Shown here: positions 34,334 to 42,628 of the stretch, piece after piece
How the letters are laid out: the number at the start of each line of letters is the position of its first letter
Position numbering within the stretch: position 1 is the stretch's first letter
Source: Brevibacillus thermoruber 423
GTDB lineage: Bacteria; Bacillota; Bacilli; Brevibacillales; Brevibacillaceae
Reading direction: 5' to 3'
Length of the DNA stretch: 64,000 nucleotides
Assembly: GCF_000454065.1 (NCBI RefSeq)
Contig: NZ_KE695649.1
Location: 494,624 to 558,623, forward strand
Made by a program: the position numbers and the translations under genes
Notes under the pieces: model-generated
Told to the model about the DNA's origin: nothing
The model's database searches: none
The model's input: the letters and a program-made list of their open reading frames with translations, nothing else

Positions 34334-35434
34334 GTGAAAAAACGGATCGGCATTCTGACCTATCGGGGGGAAAAGGGTTTTAACGAACCAGGATTTTTGC
34401 GCCGGCTTGTGCGGGAGGGAAAGGAGATGGGCGCGGAAGTGTTTGTCTTTTCGCCGCAGGATGTGAACGCCGCCTCCCGCCGGATCAAGGGGTTTACGCC
34501 GGGAGCGGACGGCTGGAAAAGCGGTTGGTACGCCTGGCCGGACATCGTGATCGACCGGTACCGCTACTATCCGATAGAGAAGCACAAGAGCTACCTGCCG
34601 TTCCGCAACAAGAACTGGTTCCGCTACGCCAACAGCCGCTTTGCCAACAAGTTTCGCGTCCATCATGTGCTGATGCAGGAGGAAGAACTGCAGCGCTGGC
34701 TGCCGGAGACCCGGCTCTACAGGCGGGAGGAGCTGGCAGACATGCTGAAGCGGCACGGCGTCGTCTACGTCAAGCCGACCAATGGATCGGGCGGACGCAG
34801 CATCCTGCGGGTGGAGCGGAGAGGGAAGGTCTACCTGCTGCGCGGACGGACCAAGAATCAAGGGAGGAAGGACGCCGTCCTGCCGACGCTGTCGGCGCTC
34901 ACCACCGAAATCGAGCGCTGGACGAATCGGGAAAAATACGGGGAGGAGCAGTTCTTCCTGCAGCAGGGGCTGGATTTGGCCCTGCTGCCGGGGCGGACGG
35001 TGGACGCGCGCCTGTTGATCCAGAAGGATGGAAGCGGCAAGTGGAGGCTGACCGGCGTGGGGATGCGGATCGGTCCCAAGCGATCGTCCACGTCCAATCT
35101 GCACGGCGGCGGCACCGCGGTGCCGGCCGGCCGTTTTCTGGCCTTCCGCTTCGGCGTGCAGGAGGCGGAGCGGATCCTCTGCGAGTGCCGGGAGCTGGCA
35201 CTGAAAACGGTGGAAAAGATCGAGAAACATTTCGGATCGATGATGGAGTTTGGTTTTGATTTGGGCATCGATGCGAACGGCCGGGTGTGGATCATCGAAA
35301 TCAATCCCAAGCCGGGACGTGACATTTTCCGCAAGCTGGGCCAGTGGGACCGCTACCTCCAAGCCGTGCGAAGACCGCTGGAGTACGCCCTGTATCTGGC
35401 GGCGAACGACCGCATCGCCTCCCGGACCGGATGA
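34334..35434 (+). CDS. YheC/YheD family ATP-grasp protein (endospore coat-associated)
   Basis: 366 residues. The N-terminal domain MKKRIGILTYRGEKGFNEPGFLRRLVREG is typical of YheC/YheD. An ATP-grasp core follows: YVKPTNGSGGRSIL (about residue 150), EEQFFLQQGLDL, DARLLIQKDG, MEFGFDLGID and IIEINPKPGRDIF (about 320, metal and ATP binding). B. subtilis YheC and YheD localise to the forespore/coat; the ligation reaction is unknown. GTG 34334 has GGGAGG at eight bases. Supports the spore-forming assignment. Confidence 0.9.
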   Translation: MKKRIGILTYRGEKGFNEPGFLRRLVREGKEMGAEVFVFSPQDVNAASRRIKGFTPGADGWKSGWYAWPDIVIDRYRYYPIEKHKSYLPFRNKNWFRYANSRFANKFRVHHVLMQEEELQRWLPETRLYRREELADMLKRHGVVYVKPTNGSGGRSILRVERRGKVYLLRGRTKNQGRKDAVLPTLSALTTEIERWTNREKYGEEQFFLQQGLDLALLPGRTVDARLLIQKDGSGKWRLTGVGMRIGPKRSSTSNLHGGGTAVPAGRFLAFRFGVQEAERILCECRELALKTVEKIEKHFGSMMEFGFDLGIDANGRVWIIEINPKPGRDIFRKLGQWDRYLQAVRRPLEYALYLAANDRIASRTG

Positions 35435-35436
35435 GG

Positions 35437-35460
35437 CCTCCTGCCGGCAGGAGGTCTTTT
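35437..35460 (+). terminator. Terminator of the YheC/YheD gene
   Basis: CCTCCTGCC/GGCAGGAGG palindrome (35437-35454), followed by TCTTTT. Confidence 0.75.
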
Positions 35461-35579
35461 GCCGTACGGGGGGCCGCACCGAGGAAGCGGTGAACACCGG
35501 CTCCGGTCCGACGGGTTTCCTTTGGGCTCCGCTGCCTTCATAATAAGATAAGAAGAAACCCCCAAAGAGGTGAAGAGAC

Positions 35580-36413
35580 ATGATGGAGTCGTTTCGCATT
35601 GCCGCCGGCGAGGATTTGACGATCCGCGGCGATTTTCACGCGAAGAGCGCGTCGCCGGACCAGCCGCTCGTGATCTTCTGCCACGGGTTCAAAGGGTTTA
35701 AGGACTGGGGCAGCTCTCCCTACGTCGCCGAGCAGTTGGCCGAGCGGGGTATCGCCGTCGTCCGCTTCAATTTTTCCTGCAACGGGGTCGGGGAAAGCCT
35801 GACGGAATTTGACGAGCTGGAAAAGTTCGGGCGCAATACATACGCGCGCGAAGTGGACGATTTGACCATCCTGACGAGGTGGCTGCTGGAAGATGGCGGA
35901 GTGTTCTCCGCCCGGTTTGACAAGGAAAAGCTGTTTGTGCTGGGCCACAGCAAAGGCGGGGCGGACGCGATCCTGTTCGGGGCGGGCAACCCGCTCGTCA
36001 AGGGGATCATCACCTGGAACGGGGTGGCCGACGTCAATCTGTTTGACGAGAAGCTGCGCCGTCAAATCGCGGAACAGGGCGTCGGCTACATCGCCAATGC
36101 CCGGACCGGACAGCAGATGCCGATCACCCAGGCGGTCATCGACGACGTGGACCGGAACCGGGACAAGTACGACCTCCTGGCAAAAGTGGCGAGCATGCCG
36201 CAGCCGCTCTGCATCATCCAGGGGCGGGAGGACTACGTCCGGCTGGTGAAGGGAGCGGAGCGCCTGCACGAGGCGGCGCGGGAGAGCGAACTGCACTGGA
36301 TCGAAGCGGGCGACCACACCTTCAACACCCGCCATCCGTTCGCCGGCACTTCCCCTCAACTGGAAGAGGCGATCGAACGGACAGCCGCCTTTGTCCACGC
36401 CCGGTGCACATGA
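35580..36413 (+). CDS. Alpha/beta hydrolase, dienelactone-hydrolase-like
   Basis: 277 residues. Oxyanion segment FCHGFKGFKDWG, nucleophile elbow LGHSKGGADA (Ser), acid in QGREDYVRLVKGAE, and catalytic His in EAGDHTFNTRHP. No signal peptide, so cytoplasmic. Family members hydrolyse esters or peptides; the substrate cannot be read from sequence. GAGGTG lies seven bases before ATG 35580 (ATG 35583 equally possible). Confidence 0.9.
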   Translation: MMESFRIAAGEDLTIRGDFHAKSASPDQPLVIFCHGFKGFKDWGSSPYVAEQLAERGIAVVRFNFSCNGVGESLTEFDELEKFGRNTYAREVDDLTILTRWLLEDGGVFSARFDKEKLFVLGHSKGGADAILFGAGNPLVKGIITWNGVADVNLFDEKLRRQIAEQGVGYIANARTGQQMPITQAVIDDVDRNRDKYDLLAKVASMPQPLCIIQGREDYVRLVKGAERLHEAARESELHWIEAGDHTFNTRHPFAGTSPQLEEAIERTAAFVHARCT

Positions 36414-36435
36414 GCAAAAGCGGCGAAATCGCGCG

Positions 36436-36464
36436 TTTTCTTTCCCCATGGGCTGTGGTATACT
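36436..36464 (+). promoter_or_regulatory. Promoter of cimA
   Basis: TTTTCT (36436-36441), 17-bp spacer, TGG-TATACT (extended -10 ending at 36464), giving a leader of about 60 bases without a visible T-box. Confidence 0.55.
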
Positions 36465-36533
36465 GAATAGCGTCATAAGATTAATAATACAAAGTATTCA
36501 GAAAATAACAGAGGCACATGGGGTGGAGAGAAG

Positions 36534-38156
36534 ATGAAAGAAAAGGTGTATCTGTACGATACGACGCTGCGGGACGGCACGCAGGGAGAGGGCGTCAGCC
36601 TGTCGGTGGAGGACAAGGTGAAGATCGCCTTGAAGCTGGATCAGTTTGGCATCGACTTTATCGAAGGCGGCTGGCCCGGCAGCAATCCCAAGGACATGGC
36701 CTTCTTTGAGCGGATGCGGGAGATTCCGCTGAAACACGCCGTGGTGACCGCGTTTGGCAGCACCTGTCGGCCCAACGTGGCGGCGGAGGAGGACGACAAC
36801 CTGCGGGCGCTGCTGGAGAGCGGCGTCAAGGCGGCGGCCATTTTCGGCAAGTCGTGGGATCTGCACGTCACCGACGCGCTCAAAACCACCTTGGACGAAA
36901 ATCTGCGGATGGTGGCCGACTCTGTCGCTTTTCTCAAATCGCGGGGGCTGACCGTCCTGTTTTTGGCCGAACACTTTTTCGACGGCTACAAGCACAATCC
37001 GGTCTACGCGCTGCGCGTGCTGGAAGCGGCGGAGGAGGCCGGCGCCGACTGGATCGTTCTCTGCGACACCAACGGCGGCAGCCTGCCGCACGAGATTTTC
37101 GAGACCGTCCGGACGGTAAAGGCGAGCGTGCAGACACCGCTGGGCATCCATCCCCACAACGACGGCGAACTGGCCGTGGCCAACGCGCTGGCGGCGGTAC
37201 AGGCGGGCGCGCAGCAGGTGCAGGGGACGATCAACGGGATCGGCGAACGGTGCGGCAACGTCAACCTGGTCTCGGTCATTCCCAATCTGCAGTTGAAACT
37301 GGGATACGCCTGTGTCGCGCCGGAGCAGATGCAGCAGTTGACCAAACTGTCGCGTTTCGTGGCGGAGATCGCCAACATGGCGATGCCCAACAACCAGCCG
37401 TTTGTCGGCAACAGCGCGTTTGCTCACAAAGGCGGCATCCACGTCAGCGCCGTTCTGAAAGACCCCAAGACCTACGAGCACATCGAGCCGGAGCTGATCG
37501 GCAACAAACGGCGCGTGCTGGTCTCCGAGCTGGCCGGCCAAAGCAACCTGCTGGCCAAGGCGGAGGAGCTGGAGATCGACGTGGCGCTGGACAGACAGGA
37601 AGCGCGGGAGATCGTCAAACGGATCAAGGAGCGCGAATTCCAGGGCTACCAATACGAAGGAGCGGAGGCGTCGCTCTCGCTCATGCTGCTGGAGGCGGCG
37701 GGCAAGCTGCGCCAACTGTTTACGCTCGACTCGTTCAAGATTTTGATGGAAAAGACAGCGGACCAGTCGATCTCCTCGGAAGCGATGGTCAAGCTGAATG
37801 TCAATGGCCAGGTCGTCCACACCGCCGCGGACGGCAACGGTCCCGTCAACGCGCTGGACAACGCGCTGCGCAAGGCGCTGGAGAACCACTTCCCCTGTCT
37901 GGCGGAGATGCACCTGACCGACTACAAGGTGCGGGTGCTGGACGAGAGCGGGGCGACCGCTGCAAAAGTGCGCGTCCTGATCGAATCCGCCCGCGACGGA
38001 GAAAAGTGGAGCACGGTCGGGGTCTCCACCAACGTGATCGAAGCGAGCTGGGAAGCGCTGGCAGACAGTATCCGCTACCTGCTCTGGAAAGAAGGCTGCG
38101 AGGAGGCGGAGCGGCCGGAGCAGACGGAAGCGCGCGTGGGCATCGTCAATCACTGA
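36534..38156 (+). CDS. cimA: (R)-citramalate synthase
   Basis: 540 residues, the long CimA type. HMGL/LeuA catalytic barrel with YDTTLRDGTQGEGVSLS, IEGGWPGSNPKD, CDTNGGSLPHE and GIHPHNDGELAVANAL (metal-binding HxH), then the LeuA allosteric dimer domain at the C-terminus (DYKVRVLDESGATAAKVRVL). Condenses pyruvate and acetyl-CoA to citramalate, giving 2-oxobutyrate for isoleucine without threonine deaminase. The GGWPGSNPKD signature separates it from LeuA/NifV. Monocistronic, with its own promoter and terminator. Confidence 0.94.
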   Translation: MKEKVYLYDTTLRDGTQGEGVSLSVEDKVKIALKLDQFGIDFIEGGWPGSNPKDMAFFERMREIPLKHAVVTAFGSTCRPNVAAEEDDNLRALLESGVKAAAIFGKSWDLHVTDALKTTLDENLRMVADSVAFLKSRGLTVLFLAEHFFDGYKHNPVYALRVLEAAEEAGADWIVLCDTNGGSLPHEIFETVRTVKASVQTPLGIHPHNDGELAVANALAAVQAGAQQVQGTINGIGERCGNVNLVSVIPNLQLKLGYACVAPEQMQQLTKLSRFVAEIANMAMPNNQPFVGNSAFAHKGGIHVSAVLKDPKTYEHIEPELIGNKRRVLVSELAGQSNLLAKAEELEIDVALDRQEAREIVKRIKEREFQGYQYEGAEASLSLMLLEAAGKLRQLFTLDSFKILMEKTADQSISSEAMVKLNVNGQVVHTAADGNGPVNALDNALRKALENHFPCLAEMHLTDYKVRVLDESGATAAKVRVLIESARDGEKWSTVGVSTNVIEASWEALADSIRYLLWKEGCEEAERPEQTEARVGIVNH

Positions 38157-38172
38157 TGGAAGCGATTGAAAA

Positions 38173-38216
38173 ACGGGTCCTCCTTGCGGCAATGCCAACA
38201 GGAGGGCCCGTTTGTT
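38173..38216 (+). terminator. Terminator of cimA
   Basis: ACGGG-T-CCTCCT pairs with AGGAGG-G-CCCGT across a 15-base loop, followed by TTGTT. The T run is weak. Confidence 0.65.
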
Positions 38217-38340
38217 CGTGTGGACGGCGCTTTTTCAGTGCCGGTGACGGGAAGTTGCCGCCATGATACCGGGATGATGCTCATGAAGTGGATTCAGGTG
38301 CGGGGACATCCCGCCGGAATGAAGGACAGAGAGGGATGGT

Positions 38341-38613
38341 ATGCTAAGAAAAACCATGCGGGAGGGAACGCCTTTGCGAAGCGCCGACGCCAAACAGCAG
38401 CCGAACGACCAGCCGTACAGCATCGACATTCGTGTTACCTTTGACCAGCGGATTCAGGAAGCGGTGTTATGCTCCCTGATGGGCGACATGCGCCTGGCTC
38501 TGCAGGACAATTATCCGTTGATGAAGATACAGATGATCGGTGACGATGCCGTTTGCCCGGGGGAGCGTGCCGCTAAGCGCGGTTCGGACACGGACACCGG
38601 CTTGCAGGGATAG
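38341..38613 (+). CDS. Hypothetical 90-residue protein
   Basis: ATG 38341 with GAGGG six bases upstream. A polar N-terminus (MLRKTMREGTPLRSADAKQQ) is followed by a plausible small alpha/beta core, YSIDIRVTFDQRIQEAVLCSL and MRLALQDNYPLMKIQMIGDD, then a low-complexity tail. No family recognised. Convergent with the decayed transporter gene. Confidence 0.5.
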   Translation: MLRKTMREGTPLRSADAKQQPNDQPYSIDIRVTFDQRIQEAVLCSLMGDMRLALQDNYPLMKIQMIGDDAVCPGERAAKRGSDTDTGLQG

Positions 38614-38639
38614 ACCCGTGCGCTGCACATGTGCCTGCG

Positions 38640-39917
38640 TCAAACCGCCTGTCCCGCGTCCTCTTTTTCCTCAGCGGCTTCCTGACTGAGGTCGATCGAT
38701 CGCAGCGCCGCATTCATTCCTCCCATTGCCGAACACAGGCACAGCAGCAGCGCTCCCAAGCCATAGCTGGGTTTCGCGCCGATCACGTCGGCCAGGGCGC
38801 CGATGCCGCCGTAGGTGATCGGGATCGAGATGTTGAACGAGATCGACGTCATGCTGTTCACCCGCCCCCGCATCCTGTCGGGAATCAGCGTCTGCATCAG
38901 CGTGCTCAACGGAATGTTGCAGACCATGACCCCGATCCCCAGAAGAAAATTGCCCCCATACGCCAACCATGCGAACGGGGTGACGGCGACGATCAGCATG
39001 CCGACAGCTTCCAGTCCCAAACCGGCGATAAACCACCGCCCCACTTTTTTGGGGGAGAGCGTCCCGACCAGCACGCCGCCCAGCAAGAGCCCCAATGCAA
39101 TGGACGTTTCAAACCAGCCCAACATCCGGGCGTCTCCGTGAAAATCGCGTTGAATCAGCATGGAAGGCAGGACATTGGTAGGAGCGAGGGCAACATTGGC
39201 GAGCGTTCCCAACAGCAGGAGAAGCAGCACGATCTTGTTGGTCGCCAGCCAGTCCAGCCCCTCCTTGATCTCGCTGATCACGCTCGTTCCGGACGTGGGA
39301 GAAGCCGCAGGCCGGGCCGGGGCGCTGCGAATCCGCTGAACAAAAACCAGCGACACCAGAAAGGAGGCCGCATTGATTTCGATGGTCCCGGCCACGCCGA
39401 CGAACGCGACCAGGATACCGCCCAGCGTCGCCCCGACCATCCGCATCACCTGCATGGTTGCGGACAGGAGGGCGTTGGCGCTCACCAGCTCATGTCTGCC
39501 GACCAGGTCGGGAATCAGGGATGTTTGCGCGATGCGAAAGAGCGTTCCGGCCATCGACGCGCAGATCGTGACGACGTACAGATGCCACATATGAAACGAG
39601 CCGCTTGCGATCAGCACGCCCAACAGCAGCATGGCAAGCGTCTGGATGAGGTCGGCGATCTGCATGAGACGTTTTCGGTTCAGGCGATCCGCCAACACGC
39701 CGAAATAGAGCCCCACGAAAGGCTCGGGCAAAAACTTGAGAATAAACAGCAGACCCGTTTGCAGAGCGGAATGTGTCTACTCGTAGACGAACCACATCAA
39801 TGCGACGCTGTATCCATAATCGCCCAGTGCGGAAACGGCACGGGCAAGCCAGAGGCTGCGCAATGAGGAGTTGGTCGCGAGCATTCCGGTGAAGAGGGAG
39901 AGCGGCAGGCCCTTCAA
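38640..39917 (-). pseudogene. MFS drug/siderophore-type transporter with an in-frame amber codon
   Basis: From TTG 39917 (AGGAAGTGA upstream) the frame reads a normal MFS start, SLWLARAVSALGDYGYSVALMWFVYE, then TAG at 39779-39777 (codon 47), and continues without further damage as THSALQTGLLFILKFLPEPFVGLYFGVLADRLNRKRLM to the stop at 38640. Homologues have a Leu there (YELTHSALQTG), and TTG to TAG is one base. Full length would be 425 residues and 12 helices, as in exporters of the EntS/DHA3 group. The codons after the stop lack a good ribosome site, so the product is probably lost unless the amber codon is suppressed or is a sequencing error. Confidence 0.8.
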
Positions 39918-40089
39918 GACACACTCACTTCCTGTCTGAATTTATCAAACGAAGACGGATGAGATCATCTTTCTTGCCGGCTCTCGCAGTAAATCATCCG
40001 CTGTATGTAAAATAGCGCATCTCGTGCATTTGTCAAGAAAAAATTCCATTCATTTACAGTACGCGGTAACGGGGGATAGCCATGAATGC

Positions 40090-40122
40090 AAAAAAAAAAA
40101 AAATCGCCCGTGATCGAGCGAT
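40090..40122 (-). terminator. Terminator of the cupin gene
   Basis: On the minus strand ATCGC/GCGAT (40122-40103) is followed by a run of about 13 T (plus-strand A run 40090-40103). The rest of the 39.93-40.15 kb gap is AT-rich and empty. Confidence 0.75.
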
Positions 40123-40149
40123 GCGCATGACCGGTACAGCGCTGACGAG

Positions 40150-40761
40150 TTACCAATAATGCTGCTGATAGGGATGGGGAGGCTGGGCATACGGTTGATA
40201 GCCCTGCCCCTGACCTTGATGACAGCCTAAGGGAGGGCCGATGAAGGTCGAACGCTGTATGGGGGCCAGCGTATTTCTGACGTTGGACTCATTCAGGCAG
40301 TATGTGTACGCCCATATTTCACTGGGCGTCAATCTCAGGATATCGGATCCCAGGATGACTTCGGGGATGGGGGCATTGAAGATGGCGAGCAGATGCGTGT
40401 TGTCGGCGGTTGCGATTTCCCAGTGCCACCAGGCCTGAGGGACGTTGACGACTTGGCCTGGCGTAATCTGATAATGAAAAACGCAATTCGTAAATGGATT
40501 GATGAAGGAAACATTCGCCGCTCCGGAAATGCAGTACACCAGCTCCGCAGCATTTTGATGGTAATGAGGCTCCACGATGTTGCCCGCACTGAGGAAGATG
40601 TCCAGCAGGGACACGTTGTCCAGCGTATTCAACTGTTGGGTGGAGAGGACGTTGATGTAGTTTCGGGGATCCTTTTGGACGAGCAGGTTATTGTTGACGT
40701 CATCAAAGAACCGAGCAGAAGGAGACGTGTAATCCATATACAAAGTCATGATGCATTCCAT
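40150..40761 (-). CDS. Cupin-domain protein with a Gln/Tyr/Pro-rich tail
   Basis: 203 residues. Central cupin barrel: VEPHYHQNAAELVYCISGAANVSF (motif 1 with HxH and Glu) and PGQVVNVPQAWWHWEIA (motif 2 with His), so a metal site is likely. The last 25 or so residues, GCHQGQGQGYQPYAQPP and PYQQHYW, resemble low-complexity tails of spore-coat proteins, suggesting a coat-associated cupin (inference). ATG 40761 or ATG 40749 could start it. Upstream, AC-N17-CATACGCAT loosely resembles a sigma-K promoter but is not a clean match. Confidence 0.8.
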   Translation of the reverse strand: MECIMTLYMDYTSPSARFFDDVNNNLLVQKDPRNYINVLSTQQLNTLDNVSLLDIFLSAGNIVEPHYHQNAAELVYCISGAANVSFINPFTNCVFHYQITPGQVVNVPQAWWHWEIATADNTHLLAIFNAPIPEVILGSDILRLTPSEIWAYTYCLNESNVRNTLAPIQRSTFIGPPLGCHQGQGQGYQPYAQPPHPYQQHYW

Positions 40762-40932
40762 CCCGTTTCCATTGGAATTTGACTACAAGATATGCGTATG
40801 TCACGAAGGATCGGGACGTTCGCCCAAATTCAGCGGGAGGGACGCGCTGTTCCCAAAATTTTTATATTTCAAAAAAAGGGAAACAGCCGATAAAGTAAAG
40901 AGACATATCGCTGGGAGAAGGGGGGCACCAAG

Positions 40933-41232
40933 ATGAACGCGATCCCCGGTCCGGTCCTCTCGCGGCAGCAGTCCCCGTGCAAGACGGTTCTCGCGGCGGC
41001 TGCCAAGGGAAAGCCGATGCTGCCATGCACCAGGAGGACGGCCGCATCCTCCACAATTGCCGTGCTGGCAGGCATCATCGATGAGCTGACCGGGAAGCTG
41101 CACGAGCGGGTCAAAGAGAACGGCTTGTCACACCCTTCCGTGCTTGCTGTAAGCCAGGAGCTGGACACGTACATCGTGCAGTACCAGATCCTGCTCGGCG
41201 AGAAAAAACGCGCGGCCCGATCCGGTCGGTAA
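40933..41232 (+). CDS. Spo0E-family aspartyl-phosphate phosphatase-like protein
   Basis: 99 residues. The C-terminal half is a two-helix Spo0E domain: IIDELTGKLHERVKENGL, turn SHPSV, then LAVSQELDTYIVQYQ, where SQELD is the family signature with the catalytic Asp. Such proteins dephosphorylate Spo0A~P and delay sporulation. The N-terminal 45 residues are unusual and low in complexity; ATG 41017 (with AAGGGA six bases upstream) would give a typical 71-residue protein, while ATG 40933 has AAGGGGGG. The 3' end overlaps the run-on tail of the opposite nitroreductase. Confidence 0.75.
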   Translation: MNAIPGPVLSRQQSPCKTVLAAAAKGKPMLPCTRRTAASSTIAVLAGIIDELTGKLHERVKENGLSHPSVLAVSQELDTYIVQYQILLGEKKRAARSGR

Positions 41233-41829
41233 CCGGGGACCCGGTCCGTGCCGCACGGTCTGAGAACGTGTTGGGGGATCTCTCAGGATCCCCTCCACCT
41301 TTTCTTTGTCGAATCCCTCGATCGGACACGAATCAATGCCGATTTGCGCCGCGGCCGTCATCATGTTTCCGAGCGCGATGTACGTTTGCCTGCACGCCCA
41401 TTCAAACATCACCCGTTCGTCGTGCAGCAGGCCAAAATCGGATTCCAGGAAGCGGTGGTACACCTCTCCTTTTTTCTGCACGACCTCCGGGGGGAGCTTC
41501 TGAACATCTTTCATCATGTGCTGAATATATTCGGATTCGGCGACCATGCTCGGCTTTGTTCGAGCCAGAATGATGACGAAATGGCTGGCGGTTGGAAGGT
41601 GCTTCTGCGCCCCCCATGTGACGGGCAGCAGCTTGGTGCGCAGGTCCATGTTTTGCACGACGAGGAACTTCCACGGCTCGAAGCCGAACGAGCTCGGAGA
41701 CAGGCGGCCGGTTTCCAGGATGAAGTCGAAGTCTTCCTTCGAAATGGACTTGGTCGCGTCAAACTCCTTGCATGCGTGTCTGAAGCGGTAGGCCTCCAAA
41801 ATGCGTTCTTTCCGTTGTTCGTTCGTCAC
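41128..41829 (-). CDS. Nitroreductase-family protein with a lost C-terminus
   Basis: GTG 41829 has AAAGGAGG ten bases upstream. Residues 1 to about 184 are a good FMN nitroreductase (YodC/MhqN-like): FRHACKEFDATKSISKEDFDFILE, GRLSPSSFGFEPWKFLVVQ, QTYIALGNMMTAAAQIGIDSCPIEGFDKEKVEGILRD. The family then needs about 40 more residues to close the dimer and flavin site. Here, past about 41278, the frame runs on into the complement of the Spo0E-like gene (PPTRSQTVRHGPG...), which is clearly non-homologous. The gene is probably a deletion product and inactive. Divergent to an HxlR-family gene, as yodC is to yodB. Confidence 0.7.
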   Translation of the reverse strand: MTNEQRKERILEAYRFRHACKEFDATKSISKEDFDFILETGRLSPSSFGFEPWKFLVVQNMDLRTKLLPVTWGAQKHLPTASHFVIILARTKPSMVAESEYIQHMMKDVQKLPPEVVQKKGEVYHRFLESDFGLLHDERVMFEWACRQTYIALGNMMTAAAQIGIDSCPIEGFDKEKVEGILRDPPTRSQTVRHGPGPRLPTGSGRAFFLAEQDLVLHDVRVQLLAYSKHGRV

Positions 41830-41851
41830 AGGTTGGTTCCCTCCTTTGTTT

Positions 41852-42202
41852 TTGCTACGGCTTCGTCCCGATGACCAGGCGTGTCCTGTCGAATATGCGC
41901 TGGACGTCATTGGCGGCAAGTGGAAAGGCGTGCTCCTCTATCATCTGATCGAGGGCACGAAGCGTTTCAACGAGTTTCGCAAATTGTGTCCCAACATTAC
42001 CCATCGAATGCTGACGCTGCAGTTGCGGGAACTGGAGCGGGACGGCATCATTCACCAAAAGGTTTATCAGCAGGTGCCGCCCAAGGTGGAGTATTCGTTG
42101 ACGGATTTGGGTATGACGCTTGTTCCGATCATTCGCATGATGAAGGAGTGGGGGGACAGGCACAAGGGGCACCGCGAGGCGGCAGATGAGAAGGCAGAGT
42201 GA
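41852..42202 (+). CDS. HxlR-family (YodB-like) regulator, start unclear
   Basis: About 116 residues of winged helix: ACPVEYALDVIGGKWKGVLLYHLIEG, RFNEFRKLCPNITHRMLTLQLRELERDGII and YSLTDLGMTLVPIIRMMKEWG. The N-terminal Cys matches the redox-sensing Cys of YodB/HypR. There is no ATG or GTG in frame near the domain; TTG 41852 is the only reasonable start and has no ribosome site, and only about 22 bp separate it from the divergent nitroreductase start. The true start or promoter may have been lost, or it is expressed from within its neighbour. Confidence 0.7.
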   Translation: MLRLRPDDQACPVEYALDVIGGKWKGVLLYHLIEGTKRFNEFRKLCPNITHRMLTLQLRELERDGIIHQKVYQQVPPKVEYSLTDLGMTLVPIIRMMKEWGDRHKGHREAADEKAE

Positions 42203-42225
42203 AGAGTGCCTGTGGATCCAAAACG

Positions 42226-42262
42226 AACACGCCGTTCCGCACAGCGGATACGGCGTGTTTTC
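42226..42262 (+). terminator. Terminator after the HxlR gene
   Basis: AACACGCCG (42226-42234) with CGGCGTGTT (42251-42259), inner CCGC/GCGG, followed by TTTT. Confidence 0.8.
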
Positions 42263-42338
42263 AAGCGGGGAAGTGGGGCGAGAGCGTTGGGACCCGCCCG
42301 GCGCGGGTGTAGCGAATCGCCGAGTCGGGTTTCCCGGG

Positions 42339-42569
42339 TCAGGACTGCTTCCGCATGCCGCCCAGTTCTTCGACGATGGCGGTCATTTCGTTGATGCTGA
42401 AGGTCGCTTTTTTCTGCACCATGTTGTACAGGTACAGCAGGTCTTCGTAATGGACCAGGTCGAAATCCTCCGGCCGCATGACGGCGGTGTTGGCCATGTT
42501 CAGCTTGGACTTGATGCCTTCGATAATCGTCGCCAGGTTTTCCGGCGTGGGCTGGGAAAGGTCCGCCAT
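42339..42569 (-). CDS. DUF1128 family protein
   Basis: 76 residues, all helical: PTPENLATIIEGIKSKLNMAN, MRPEDFDLVHYEDLLYLYNMV, then KKATFSINEMTAIVEELGGMRK. Order and length match the DUF1128 family, which is widespread in Bacillales and of unknown function. ATG 42569 with GAGGAGGAG upstream. It follows the U32 gene on the same strand by 59 bp and is probably co-transcribed. Confidence 0.85.
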   Translation of the reverse strand: MADLSQPTPENLATIIEGIKSKLNMANTAVMRPEDFDLVHYEDLLYLYNMVQKKATFSINEMTAIVEELGGMRKQS

Positions 42570-42628
42570 GTTCAATCTCCTCCTCACAGGGTATGGGTAA
42601 GGCCGGGACGGTGTCGTCCGGCGCAAGG

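Noticed and set aside
40762-40830. Sigma-K promoter for the cupin gene
   Set aside because: AC-N17-CATACGCAT is only a partial match to CATAnnnTA; chance is likely.
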